Below, piece after piece: positions 35,583 to 44,162 of a stretch of 64,000 bases of DNA; the stretch's first letter is position 1; each line of letters starts with the position of its first letter. The DNA is from JAUILA01 sp964563925. GTDB lineage: Bacteria; Bacteroidota; Bacteroidia; Cytophagales; Cyclobacteriaceae. The notes beneath the pieces are model-generated. The model saw only the letters and a program-made list of their open reading frames with translations, had not been told where the DNA came from and did no database searches. Made by a program: the position numbers and the translations under genes. The DNA is taken from positions 1-64,000 of the forward strand of contig CAZLZD010000004.1 in NCBI GenBank assembly GCA_964563925.1. Reading direction: 5' to 3'.

Positions 35583-36437
35583 ATGACACGACTTGTTTTC
35601 TTCCTGCTGCTACTGGGTGGCGCGTATTCCTCATCTTCCCAGGATATTCAGGCCTATGAGCTCTTTACCGAAAAAGGAAAAAAGGTCAGGATCGACCGAA
35701 TGCTCAAAGATTTATCCGAGGCGGATGTGATTTTTATCGGCGAACACCATAACAACCCGATCGTGCACTGGCTCCAGTTTGAGATCACCCGGGAACTTGG
35801 GAAAAATCACCAGCTCGTACTCGGTGCTGAAATGTTTGAGGCCGATAACCAGGCTGCGCTGAACAATTACCTGGCCGGCCAGATCGATGGTGCCGGTCTT
35901 GACAGCACCGCAAGACTATGGCAGAATTACAAAACCGACTATGCGCCCCTTGTTAATTATGCACGGGAGAATAACCTGCCCTTTATTGCCACCAATATAC
36001 CGCGCAGGTACGCCAGCCAGGTGTACAAGGAAGGATTCGAAGCCCTGGATGCCCTGAGCCCGGAAGAGAAATCCTGGATTGCCCCCCTCCCCATTCATTA
36101 CGACCCGGAATTACCCGAATATAAAGGCATGCTGGAAATGATGGGCGATCACAGCAGTCCGACCATGCCCATGGCACAGGCTTCTAAAGATGCCACCATG
36201 GCCTGGTTTATCTCCCAAAACCTTCAGGAGGGTACCATCTTCATCCATTATAACGGTTCCTATCACTCCGACAACCATGGGAGTATTATTTACTACCTGC
36301 GCCGCACGAACCCCGGCCTCAGAATTATGACGCTTACGACCGTCGAACAGGCAACAGTCGGCAGGCTGTCAGAGGAATCTATAGGCAAGGCAGATTTTAT
36401 CATATGTGTGGATGAGGATATGACCAAAACATACTGA
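35583..36437 (+). CDS. ChaN-family (haem-binding, DUF399) exported protein
   Basis: A 284-residue protein with a short signal peptide (LVFFLLLLGGAYSSSSQ). The family motif 'FIGEHHNNPIVHWLQFEIT' with the conserved Glu54-His55-His56 is at 51-69, and 'LGAEMFEADNQAALNNYLAG' and 'IFIHYNGSYHSDNHGSIIYY' follow. ChaN of Campylobacter binds haem, and the fold belongs to the Tiki/TraB peptidase-like superfamily, so either haem handling or a hydrolytic role is possible. Confidence 0.87.
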   Translation: MTRLVFFLLLLGGAYSSSSQDIQAYELFTEKGKKVRIDRMLKDLSEADVIFIGEHHNNPIVHWLQFEITRELGKNHQLVLGAEMFEADNQAALNNYLAGQIDGAGLDSTARLWQNYKTDYAPLVNYARENNLPFIATNIPRRYASQVYKEGFEALDALSPEEKSWIAPLPIHYDPELPEYKGMLEMMGDHSSPTMPMAQASKDATMAWFISQNLQEGTIFIHYNGSYHSDNHGSIIYYLRRTNPGLRIMTLTTVEQATVGRLSEESIGKADFIICVDEDMTKTY

Positions 36438-36512
36438 CCGGCTCTTTGTCACAATCCCGGCCGGTACAGGACGCACTCAGCGTTATTCTTTAAAACTTGC
36501 AGATGGCTGTGA

Positions 36513-36529
36513 TATTTTAGTATATTCTC
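36513..36529 (+). promoter_or_regulatory. Promoter-like 14-mer directly before the sulfatase
   Basis: TATTTTAGTATATT at 36513-36526 recurs exactly at 50871-50884 ahead of the DUF3500 gene. TATATTCT within it could be a -7 box that ends 2 bases before the ATG, giving a leaderless mRNA. Confidence 0.3.
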
Positions 36530-36531
36530 CT

Positions 36532-38043
36532 ATGAGATCTTTCCTTATTCCTATTCTGTTGGTTTTATATAGCCTGAACGGCTGGGCACAATCAGCCCCC
36601 AACATTCTCTTTCTCATTGCCGATGACTGGTCCTATCCGCATGCCGGTGTGTACGGTGACCCGGTCGTACAGACCCCGACCTTCGACCAGCTTGCCCTGG
36701 AGGGGGCCCTTTTCCATTTTGCTTTTACGCCCGCTCCATCCTGCTCGCCTTCCAGGGCCTCGGTGCTTACAGGCCGGTACCCCCACCAGAATGACAGCGG
36801 AGGAAATCTCTGGTCGGAATGGCCGTCAGCGTATCCGGCCTACGTGGAGATTCTTGAACAAAACGGATATTTTGCCGGCTCAACCCGAAAGGGCTGGGGC
36901 CCGGGAGAATTTAAGGTATCGGGCCTTTCCCACAACCCGGCCGGAAAGTATTTTGCCAGTTTCGAAGCCTTCCTGGACGAGAGGCCCGGCGACCAGCCGT
37001 TCGTTTTCTGGTTTGGCAGTACGGATCCTCATCGAGAGTATGAAACCAATACGGGCATTCAAACCGGTATGAAACTGGAAGATGTCAATGTCCCGGGTTT
37101 TCTGCCCGATATGAATTGTGTACGCAACGACATCCTGGATTATTATTTCGAAGTGGAACGCTTCGACCGGGAATGCGGACAACTCATCAGGATGCTGAAG
37201 GAAAGCGGTGAGCTCGACAATACCATCGTCGTCATGACGAGTGACAACGGAATGCCCTTCCCAAGGGCCAAGGCCAACCTGTATGATTACGGCACCAGGA
37301 TGCCGCTTGCCATCCGCTGGCCTGAGCGGGTCACCCCGGGAACGGTCATTACGGATTTTGTCAGTTTTGTGGACTTTGCCCCGACCTTCCTCGAAGCCGC
37401 CGGCGTGTCCCCGGCCTCCACCATGACCGGCGAGTCGCTGTGGCCTCTTTTCAAAGGTATACAAAGGGAACAGGATCATGTCTTCCTGGAGAGGGAACGA
37501 CATGCCAATGTACGTAAGGGCGATTTGAGCTATCCTTCCCGGGCCATTCGCACCCGTGAATACCTGTTCATACTAAATCCAATGCCGGAAAGACAACCGG
37601 CCGGAGACCGGTCTGTTCACCAGTCGGTCGGTCAGTGGGGCGACGTGGATAATTCAATCACTAAATACCTTATTATGTCAATGGAGAATTCCCCGCAGGA
37701 AAATTCTCCGGATTATTTCGGGCTTAGTTTTGGGCTGCGGCCCGAAGAGGAATTATACGATGTCAGTAATGACCCCTTTCAATTGAATAACCTTGCCCAA
37801 AAGCCCGAATATGCTGAGGTAAAAAAAGAACTTCGGGACGAACTGGAAAACTGGATGGCCCGTACCGGTGACCGGCGGGCAGAAAATCCGCGATCCACCT
37901 ACTGGGACGAGGTACGTTACACCCCGGAGTACCAGATGAACGACGTTGATTATCAGCAACGGATTCAGGACTACCGGATACAGCCTCCCTTTGGTCCGGC
38001 AGCCCGGGATGGAATTCAATGCGTAGCAAAAGAAAACGAATAA
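36532..38043 (+). CDS. Secreted type I sulfatase
   Basis: A 503-residue sulfatase with signal peptide (FLIPILLVLYSLNGWAQ). The metal ligands Asp31-Asp32 are in 'LFLIADDWSYPHAGVYG', and Cys71 in 'CSPSRASVLTGRYPHQ' is the residue converted to formylglycine; 'VVMTSDNGMPFPRAKANLYD' carries the second Asp-Asn metal pair. It hydrolyses a sulfate ester, probably on a polysaccharide, in the periplasm or outside. The maturing enzyme is not in the window. It is most like the heparan-N-sulfatase-type group, but the substrate is not established. Confidence 0.93.
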   Translation: MRSFLIPILLVLYSLNGWAQSAPNILFLIADDWSYPHAGVYGDPVVQTPTFDQLALEGALFHFAFTPAPSCSPSRASVLTGRYPHQNDSGGNLWSEWPSAYPAYVEILEQNGYFAGSTRKGWGPGEFKVSGLSHNPAGKYFASFEAFLDERPGDQPFVFWFGSTDPHREYETNTGIQTGMKLEDVNVPGFLPDMNCVRNDILDYYFEVERFDRECGQLIRMLKESGELDNTIVVMTSDNGMPFPRAKANLYDYGTRMPLAIRWPERVTPGTVITDFVSFVDFAPTFLEAAGVSPASTMTGESLWPLFKGIQREQDHVFLERERHANVRKGDLSYPSRAIRTREYLFILNPMPERQPAGDRSVHQSVGQWGDVDNSITKYLIMSMENSPQENSPDYFGLSFGLRPEEELYDVSNDPFQLNNLAQKPEYAEVKKELRDELENWMARTGDRRAENPRSTYWDEVRYTPEYQMNDVDYQQRIQDYRIQPPFGPAARDGIQCVAKENE

Positions 38044-38054
38044 TCAGCTTATCG

Positions 38055-38321
38055 ATGAAGACCTCAACCCTGACAATCCTTAATTTTATCGTGACCGGGT
38101 ATTTCCTCCTGTTGTACACATTCTACTATTTCAACCTGTCCCCTTTTGCACTTCAATTTGTCGGAGAATTACTTACCATCCCCTTCTTCTTCGCACAGTG
38201 GATTCTGGTCTACATTAGTTTTCGCCGGTGGCGGTCTGAAAGCATTCCCCTTCTGACCAAATTAAGTAGTATCTTGCTGCTTCTGACTGCCTTACTCTCC
38301 ACAGGTAGTTTATTCTTTTAA
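38055..38321 (+). CDS. Small membrane protein, unknown
   Basis: The ATG at 38055 gives 88 residues, starting 11 bases after the sulfatase stop; a longer form would overlap the sulfatase end. Three hydrophobic stretches are seen: 'LNFIVTGYFLLLYTFYYF', 'LLTIPFFFAQWILVYISF' and 'SSILLLLTALLSTGSLFF'. There is no recognised motif. The TM layout resembles small DUF membrane proteins common in Bacteroidota; its function is unknown. Confidence 0.6.
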   Translation: MKTSTLTILNFIVTGYFLLLYTFYYFNLSPFALQFVGELLTIPFFFAQWILVYISFRRWRSESIPLLTKLSSILLLLTALLSTGSLFF

Positions 38322-38332
38322 CCTTTAAGCCT

Positions 38333-38551
38333 GTGTTACCCGCATTTGGGAAAATAAGAAAACGCATTTTGAGGGAAGGTCGTTTCAGCCGGTACATCCT
38401 GTACGCAACCGGTGAAATCCTCCTCATCGTTGCGGGTATCCTGATCGCCATGCAATTGAATAACTGGAACCGGCATTCCCTTTCGACGACAATAGTTGAA
38501 CTGCAGGCTGATGAAAGTCAGTATACATGGATTGATATTCGTGTAACTTGA
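38333..38551 (+). pseudogene. N-terminal relic of a DUF6090-family membrane protein
   Basis: Starting from GTG, 72 codons encode 'KIRKRILREGRFSRYILYAT' and 'GEILLIVAGILIAMQLNNWN', the hallmark N-terminus of DUF6090 proteins, which are normally over 200 residues. After NNWN the family sequence ends, and the frame closes 25 codons later, just before the next small gene. It is therefore a truncated remnant or, less likely, a short anchored peptide. Confidence 0.65.
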
Positions 38552-38560
38552 AACAAAAAA

Positions 38561-38737
38561 ATGGAAGCGCGTAAAGAAGACAGGAGCACCTGGGCCATCG
38601 GTGGAACTACGATGATCGGTCTGGGGGTCGGACTCATTTTCCTGCAGACATCCGCTCTTATCCTGGTCGCCTCGCTGATCATAGGCATTGGTGCCGGTCT
38701 GGTCCTTGTACCCCTGATATCGCGGAGGCACCCGTAA
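38561..38737 (+). CDS. Small two-helix membrane protein of 58 residues
   Basis: ATG at 38561 opens a 58-codon frame ending TAA. A charged N-terminus (MEARKEDRST) is followed by 'MIGLGVGLIFLQTSALILVA' and 'SLIIGIGAGLVLVPLI', two glycine-rich membrane helices, and a basic end (SRRHP). It is too short to have been found by a simple length cut-off. Similar tiny membrane proteins exist in Bacteroidota, but no function is known. Confidence 0.6.
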   Translation: MEARKEDRSTWAIGGTTMIGLGVGLIFLQTSALILVASLIIGIGAGLVLVPLISRRHP

Positions 38738-38803
38738 AAACAGGCACGGTACTGGTCCGGGAAAAAATGTACGAGTTGGACGGGAATATGTATCTTCATT
38801 CCC

Positions 38804-39571
38804 ATGCTCGCGATGAAGTACATTCTCAGAATGCTGGCCTGGATACCTCTGCTGCCTTGGCTTTATTATCAGGGACAAGGAATCCGCAGGACGGTCCCCC
38901 GGCTTCCCGTAGCCAATGATCCGGCCGGAACCACCGGGAACGGGCCGACAAAACTATGCCTTATTACCCTCGGAGAAAGCACCATGGCGGGGGTGGGTGT
39001 GGAAACCCATCGTGACGGATTCAGCGGAACACTTGCTGAAGGCATGGCCAGTCAATATGATGCCTCCATCCGGTGGAAGGTATTTGCCAGGAGCGGCCTG
39101 ACCGCATCCGGACTCGCCGACATGGAAATTCTCCAACCTGGAAATCAGGCTCCGGACCTCATCGTAATCGGGACAGGAGCAAACGATGCGTTCCGGCTCA
39201 ATGCACCCTGGCACTTCCGGAAGTGCATTCTCCGGTTAATCAATAAACTGCGCAACCAGTACGGCAGTATACCGATCGTATTTCTGAATATGCCGCCTGT
39301 CCGGGAGTTTCCTGCCTTCACCCCGCTGATCCGCCGGGTAGTCGGAAGTCATGTGGAGCTGCTCGGCAAGGTATTGGAAAAAACAGTCAGCAGTATACCG
39401 GACGTGTATTACGTGGCCGATGTGATCAAACTGGAAAAATGGAAGTATCAGCTTAATTTTAGAGGTAAGGAACCGGAATTTTTCAGTGATGGCGTCCACC
39501 CGTCCCCACTGACCTACCAGGTTTGGGCACGGGAAACTGTTAAATTTATCCGTCACCACCAGATTTTATAA
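38804..39571 (+). CDS. SGNH/GDSL-family hydrolase
   Basis: A 255-residue protein with an N-terminal hydrophobic anchor (about 5-22). Catalytic blocks are Ser59 in 'ITLGESTMAGVG', 'IVIGTGANDAF' with the block III Asn, and Asp229-x-x-His232 in 'FSDGVHPS'. This is a complete SGNH esterase set. Members deacetylate or de-esterify lipids and polysaccharides; the neighbouring sulfatase makes a polysaccharide substrate thinkable. ATG at 38813 is an alternative start. Confidence 0.87.
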   Translation: MLAMKYILRMLAWIPLLPWLYYQGQGIRRTVPRLPVANDPAGTTGNGPTKLCLITLGESTMAGVGVETHRDGFSGTLAEGMASQYDASIRWKVFARSGLTASGLADMEILQPGNQAPDLIVIGTGANDAFRLNAPWHFRKCILRLINKLRNQYGSIPIVFLNMPPVREFPAFTPLIRRVVGSHVELLGKVLEKTVSSIPDVYYVADVIKLEKWKYQLNFRGKEPEFFSDGVHPSPLTYQVWARETVKFIRHHQIL

Positions 39572-39573
39572 CC

Positions 39574-39978
39574 ATGTGGAAATGTCCCGAATGTAATCGC
39601 CTGTTTAAAAATACCAATCAGTTCCACATGTGTTCCACCAGGGAGATCGGGGAATTGTTTCTTGACAAACCCGATGCGCTGGTGCTGGCCTATGATGACA
39701 TCATTCAGGGTATTTCCAACTGGAAACCATTCAGCAGTGGTGCCTCGGTGCACAGCATTATTGTAACCAGTAAAAAAGCCTGGCTGATCATTAAGCCCAT
39801 GAAAAAAGAACTGGATGTAAAATTCTATACCGCACAACCGGTGGATTCTGACCGGATCCGCCGTACTACCACCTACCCGAATAAAGTGGCTCAGCACCTG
39901 CGGATTTCTGACCCGACGCAGGTCAATACAGAGTTTTTTGAACTCTTACGCCATGGATATGAATATTCACTGGAGTAA
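39574..39978 (+). CDS. DUF5655-family protein with CxxC N-terminus
   Basis: A 134-residue soluble protein two bases after the SGNH gene. The N-terminus 'MWKCPECNRLFKN' and 'QFHMCS' suggests a small zinc site (two CxxC-type cysteines, His, Cys). The rest ('WKPFSSGASVHSIIVTSKKA', 'RIRRTTTYPNKVAQHLRISD') matches the DUF5655 pattern, a nucleic-acid-related or YdhG-like fold of unknown role. Confidence 0.75.
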   Translation: MWKCPECNRLFKNTNQFHMCSTREIGELFLDKPDALVLAYDDIIQGISNWKPFSSGASVHSIIVTSKKAWLIIKPMKKELDVKFYTAQPVDSDRIRRTTTYPNKVAQHLRISDPTQVNTEFFELLRHGYEYSLE

Positions 39979-40049
39979 TCCTTACTGCCGGCTCCCGCGC
40001 GTGGACTGAAACAGCGCGAATCCTTATCGCTTCTGTAAACAGTAATTTG

Positions 40050-40057
40050 TACCTTGC
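40050..40057 (+). promoter_or_regulatory. Candidate -7 box before the VOC lipoprotein gene
   Basis: TACCTTGC, 12 bases before the start at 40070; the expected leader is only a few bases long. Confidence 0.3.
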
Positions 40058-40069
40058 AGGAAAAAAGTC

Positions 40070-40609
40070 ATGAAAAAATATATGCTTTTCCTGTTCTCCC
40101 TTTTTCTGGTACGTTGTGCCGCAGAATCCGGGGACACACCATCTGACTCAGAGGACAAACCTTCTGAATCAAAGGAATCCGGCTATTCCGACGATAAACC
40201 CCGTGTTACCGGAATCGGAGGCATTTTCTTTAAATCACGCCAGCCCGACTCGCTCAAGCAATGGTATTCAGACCGGCTTGGTATCGTGCTGGAGCCTTTC
40301 GGGGCTGTGTTCGAATCCCGTAACGCACGGCGTCCTGAAGAACCAAACTACCTGAGCTGGAGCATCATGTCGGATTCCACCGACTACTTTGACCCCTCTG
40401 AAAAACCATTCATGGTTAATTACCGCGTTCAGCATATTGAAGCGCTGGTTGAACAGCTCAAGGAAAACGGTGTGACCGTGGTTGACTCCATAACCACTTA
40501 CGACTATGGGAAATTCGTTCATATCCTGGATCCTGAAGGAAATGCCATTGAGTTATGGGAACCGGTAGACAGCGTGTTAACTGAGTACGGCAGCAAAACA
40601 AATTACTAA
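40070..40609 (+). CDS. VOC/glyoxalase-fold lipoprotein
   Basis: A 179-residue protein with a lipoprotein signal (lipobox LVRC, Cys16), a Ser/Asp/Glu-rich linker and a single VOC domain: 'GIGGIFFKSRQPDSLKQWYS', 'DRLGIVLEPFG', then 'ALVEQLKENGVTVVDSI' and 'VHILDPEGNAIELWEP'. The metal residues of active VOC enzymes are only partly visible (Glu near the C-terminus). Export of a VOC protein is unusual; most are cytoplasmic. Role unknown. Confidence 0.82.
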   Translation: MKKYMLFLFSLFLVRCAAESGDTPSDSEDKPSESKESGYSDDKPRVTGIGGIFFKSRQPDSLKQWYSDRLGIVLEPFGAVFESRNARRPEEPNYLSWSIMSDSTDYFDPSEKPFMVNYRVQHIEALVEQLKENGVTVVDSITTYDYGKFVHILDPEGNAIELWEPVDSVLTEYGSKTNY

Positions 40610-40629
40610 GCCGGCCTGTTTCATCACTG

Positions 40630-41160
40630 ATGAATCTGCCGACCGTACTTCTTATACTCGCCATGCTGATGAACCCCGTTACTCTCTTTGATTTTGAGTC
40701 CGACACAGACGTTTCCGAATGGCGGGTGGAAGACGATGTGGTAATGGGAGGCCGGTCTTCGGGCCACTTTGCCCTGAGTCCGGACGGATACGGTCATTTT
40801 TACGGGTCGGTGTCCCTGGAAAATAATGGCGGATTTTCTTCCGTTGAATATAAAATGCCACCAGTGAGCGTATCCCCTGCGCGGGAGGTAGTATTGCGGG
40901 TCAAAGGGGATGGAAAACGATACCAGTTCCGCTTTAAGGAAAACCGGTCCGACTATTATTCCTTCATTCATTTTTTTGAAACGACCGGAGAATGGCAAGT
41001 TATCAGAATGCCACTTGCCGCATTTGAAGCCAGGTACCGGGGCCGGATGCTTGACCGGCCGCCGTTTGAAGGGGATCAAATGACCAGTATTCGTTTTCTG
41101 ATCGGTAATAAAAAACCGCAGGATTTCTCCCTTCTTATCGACTACATCCGGATTGAATAA
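40630..41160 (+). CDS. CIA30-family protein
   Basis: A 176-residue protein beginning with a hydrophobic stretch (LPTVLLILAMLMNPVTL), followed by a CIA30-like beta-sandwich: 'FDFESDTDVSEWRVEDDVVM', 'GGRSSGHF', 'GSVSLENNGGFSSVEYK', 'FRFKENRSDYYSFIHFFETT' and 'SIRFLIGNKKPQDFSLLIDY'. In eukaryotes CIA30 helps assemble complex I; bacterial members are mostly uncharacterised and carbohydrate-binding-like. It follows the VOC gene by 20 bases. Confidence 0.85.
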   Translation: MNLPTVLLILAMLMNPVTLFDFESDTDVSEWRVEDDVVMGGRSSGHFALSPDGYGHFYGSVSLENNGGFSSVEYKMPPVSVSPAREVVLRVKGDGKRYQFRFKENRSDYYSFIHFFETTGEWQVIRMPLAAFEARYRGRMLDRPPFEGDQMTSIRFLIGNKKPQDFSLLIDYIRIE

Positions 41161-41305
41161 ATTATTGCGGCGGAACTTTTCCCCGATAACCGCCCCTGCC
41201 AGCCCGCTTAAATAAAATTTATTAACCGGCTCGTTTGTAGTTACTGAATTTCTTATTTTCCCCGAGTTTCCCGCAGTACCGGGACCCCACCAACCATCGA
41301 CAACT

Positions 41306-42607
41306 ATGATATTTGTGCCGCTAATCCTGGGCATTGTTCTCCTGATCACCCTGGTTACTGTAGTCAAACTCGACACCTTTATTTCCTTTATGCTGGTCTG
41401 CCTGTTTGTGGGGCTCACCGGCGGACTTACCATTACCGAATCGGTTGATGCCATACAAAAAGGCATTGGCGGTACCCTGGGTTCCCTCGTAATCATTCTT
41501 GGCTTTGGCGCCATGCTCGGAAAACTGGTAGCGGAAAGCGGGGCTGCCAATACAATCACGAATTTTCTGGTCCGCAAATTTGGCCTGCGCCACATTCAGC
41601 TGGCACTTATCGCCACCGGGTTTATTGTGGGTATCCCGATGTTCTACACGGTTGGCTTTGTGATCCTGGTACCGCTGGTCATTGCGATTGCCTCAAATAC
41701 CAAGTTACCGTTGCTGTTCGTCGGACTGCCCATGCTGGCTTCCCTTTCGGTCACCCACGGTTTTCTCCCGCCGCATCCTGCCCCCACTGCCATCGCCGAA
41801 ATGTACGGGGCCGACCTGGGGCTCACACTTATCTATGGTATTATCTGCGGAATTCCGGCCATCCTCGCTGCAAAATTCCTTTTGCGACGAACCATGCAAC
41901 GGATTCAGCCGGAATACCTCAAAGAGTATGTGGCAGAGACAGACGACCGGTACAAAATTCCTTCGGTGAAGGTCGCATTGTTTGTCGCCCTGTTGCCCGT
42001 CCTGCTGATCGGAGGGGCATCCCTGTTGCAGGTTATTACCGGTCCGGGTATAGCCATTGACATCCTCGGCAACCCTTCTATTGCCATGCTGCTCTCTGTA
42101 CTTGCCGCCATTTATTTTCTCGGTCTGCGTACCGGCCGCCAGATGACCGATGTGATGAAGATACTGGCCTCAGCCGTCTCCGGGGTAGCCATGGTCCTGC
42201 TCATTATTTCGGGTGCCGGGGCCCTTAAACAGATCATGATAGATACCGACATCAGTTCACACCTTGGCGATGCACTCAGCGGACTCGGAATGCCACCGCT
42301 TATTATGGCCTGGGTCATTGCAGCCCTTATTCGTGTTAGCGTGGGATCGGCGACGGTTGCCGGCCTCACCGCAGGGGCTATCATGGTGCCCCTTATTGGA
42401 AAAACCGGCGTCTCCCCCGAGCTGCTCGTACTGGCCACCGGGGCCGGCAGCATCACGCTGTCCCACATCAATGATGGCGGCTTCTGGCTGTACAAAGAAT
42501 ATTTTAATGTCACCATAAAGGAAACCCTGCTCTCATGGACGGTCATGGAAACCACCGTCTCGATCGTCGGGCTCCTGTGCGTATTGTTACTAAACATGAT
42601 CCTATGA
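41306..42607 (+). CDS. Gluconate:H+ symporter-family (GntP) permease
   Basis: A 433-residue membrane protein with about 12 hydrophobic segments. Family segments are 'GIGGTLGSLVIILGFGAMLG', 'GIPMFYTVGFVILVPLVIAI', 'HGFLPPHPAPTAIAEMYGAD' and 'LATGAGSITLSHINDGGFWL'. GntP carriers import gluconate and related acids; some transport serine or other hydroxy acids. The stop overlaps the ridA start (ATGA), and a dipeptidase follows, so the substrate may be an amino-acid-like acid rather than gluconate (inference). Confidence 0.92.
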   Translation: MIFVPLILGIVLLITLVTVVKLDTFISFMLVCLFVGLTGGLTITESVDAIQKGIGGTLGSLVIILGFGAMLGKLVAESGAANTITNFLVRKFGLRHIQLALIATGFIVGIPMFYTVGFVILVPLVIAIASNTKLPLLFVGLPMLASLSVTHGFLPPHPAPTAIAEMYGADLGLTLIYGIICGIPAILAAKFLLRRTMQRIQPEYLKEYVAETDDRYKIPSVKVALFVALLPVLLIGGASLLQVITGPGIAIDILGNPSIAMLLSVLAAIYFLGLRTGRQMTDVMKILASAVSGVAMVLLIISGAGALKQIMIDTDISSHLGDALSGLGMPPLIMAWVIAALIRVSVGSATVAGLTAGAIMVPLIGKTGVSPELLVLATGAGSITLSHINDGGFWLYKEYFNVTIKETLLSWTVMETTVSIVGLLCVLLLNMIL

Positions 42608-43065
42608 CCATCGAACAACGCCTCACTGAACTTTCCCTGACCCTGCCCCCGGCGCCTCCGGCAGGAGGCATTTACAAGCCGGTAGTGATTTCAGGCAATA
42701 TGCTTTATGTATCCGGACAAGGTCCGGTGCAGAACGACGGATCCCTGATTAAAGGCAAGCTGGGCATCGACCTGGATATCGACCAGGGGTATGCGGCAGC
42801 CAGGCAAGTCGCGCTCACCATGCTCGCCACAATCAAATCCCAAACCGGAAATCTTGAGATCCTGAAACGACTTGTCAAGTCACTCGGCATGGTCAATTCA
42901 GGTCCGGACTTTACTGATCACCCGAAGGTAATCAACGGGTACAGCGAACTGATGGCAGATGTGCTCGGACAGGAAGCCGGGCTTGGGGCCCGAAGTGCGG
43001 TGGGGATGATCCTTCCCGGCGGAATTGCCGTAGAAATTGAAGCAATCTTTGAGATCCATGAGTAA
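42604..43065 (+). CDS. RidA (YjgF/UK114) family protein
   Basis: The start at 42604 overlaps the permease stop and gives 153 residues. Family features are 'PAPPAGGIYKPVVISGNMLY', 'VSGQGPVQNDG', 'ARQVALTMLATIKSQTGNLE' and 'GLGARSAVGMILPGGIAVEI' with the conserved Arg and Glu of the active groove. RidA hydrolyses reactive enamine/imine intermediates made by PLP enzymes acting on serine or threonine. It belongs to the longer RidA subtype that often accompanies catabolic operons. Confidence 0.92.
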   Translation: MTIEQRLTELSLTLPPAPPAGGIYKPVVISGNMLYVSGQGPVQNDGSLIKGKLGIDLDIDQGYAAARQVALTMLATIKSQTGNLEILKRLVKSLGMVNSGPDFTDHPKVINGYSELMADVLGQEAGLGARSAVGMILPGGIAVEIEAIFEIHE

Positions 43066-44137
43066 GACGTTCTTTTTTGATGCCCACCTGGATCTATCCA
43101 TGAATGCCATGGAATGGAATCGCGACCTGCGCTGGACGGTACAGGAAATTCGTGACTCGGAGAAAGGCAAAACCGATAAACCGGACCGCGGAAATAATAC
43201 AGTGTCCTTTTCCTCCCTCCGGCAGGGCAATGTCGGGGTTGTGGTCGGTACACAGCTGGGCCGGTTCACGAAACGATCCAACCCTATGCCTGGCGCCAGC
43301 TGGCATTCTCCCGAACAGGCCTGGGCCCATACCCAGGGCCAGGCAGCCTGGTATCGCGAGATGATTCGGGATGGTCAGCTAACCCTCATCACGACCAGGG
43401 CTCAATTGGATGCGCACCTGATCAGCTGGGAGAATGATTCGGAGAATACCCCGATCGGGCTTATCCGAAGCCTGGAAGGGGCTGATTCCCTGGTCACCCT
43501 GGACCACCTGGATATTGCCTGGGAAGACGGCCTCAGGGCAATCGGACCGGCACATTACGGGCCGGGAACCTATGCCCAGGGAACCGATGCAGAAGGGGGC
43601 ATCGGCCGGCGGGGAAGGGAGCTATTGAGCCGGATGGACGAACTCAATATAGTGCTGGACGCCACCCATTTGTGTGACGACAGCTTTTGGGAAGCACTGG
43701 ATCATTTCAACGGCCCCGTTTGGGCGAGTCACTCCAATTGCCGGGCCCTGGTGCCTCACCATCGCCAGTTTTCCGACGATCAGCTTAAAGAGCTCATCAG
43801 TCGCGGGGCGGTGATTGGTGCGGCTTTCGACGCCTGGATGCTCGTTCAGGGCTGGAAACGCGGGAAAAGCACGCCGGATGAAGCAGGGGTTTTCCTTTCA
43901 TCCGTGGTTGATCATATCGACCATGTATGCCAGCTGGCAGGAAATTCCCTGCATGCCGGTATCGGATCAGACCTCGACGGTGCCTATGGTACAGAACAGA
44001 GTCCCGCTGACCTGGACACGATCGCAGACTTACAAAAAATCCCGGCAATACTTAAGGAACGCGGGTATACCGGAGAGGATATCGATAATATTTGCGGACA
44101 GAATTGGATTAACTTTCTGAAGCGAGCATGGAAATGA
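43058..44137 (+). CDS. Membrane-dipeptidase-type peptidase (family M19)
   Basis: Starting at 43058 (8-base overlap with ridA) gives 359 residues. The zinc motif His10-x-Asp12 is in 'FFDAHLDLSMN'; 'IRSLEGADSL' holds the bridging Glu, and 'VLDATHLCDDSFWEAL' and 'WASHSNCRALVPHHRQFSDD' hold the later His ligands; 'GIGSDLDGAYG' follows. M19 enzymes cut dipeptides, including those with D-residues. There is no signal peptide, so it acts in the cytoplasm on peptides imported or produced there. Confidence 0.93.
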   Translation: MSKTFFFDAHLDLSMNAMEWNRDLRWTVQEIRDSEKGKTDKPDRGNNTVSFSSLRQGNVGVVVGTQLGRFTKRSNPMPGASWHSPEQAWAHTQGQAAWYREMIRDGQLTLITTRAQLDAHLISWENDSENTPIGLIRSLEGADSLVTLDHLDIAWEDGLRAIGPAHYGPGTYAQGTDAEGGIGRRGRELLSRMDELNIVLDATHLCDDSFWEALDHFNGPVWASHSNCRALVPHHRQFSDDQLKELISRGAVIGAAFDAWMLVQGWKRGKSTPDEAGVFLSSVVDHIDHVCQLAGNSLHAGIGSDLDGAYGTEQSPADLDTIADLQKIPAILKERGYTGEDIDNICGQNWINFLKRAWK

Positions 44138-44162
44138 CTATTATGTATAAATATTTAATTCT

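Noticed and set aside
40624..41595. 323-codon minus-strand frame
   Set aside because: Overlaps the CIA30 and GntP genes on the other strand and shows no domain features.
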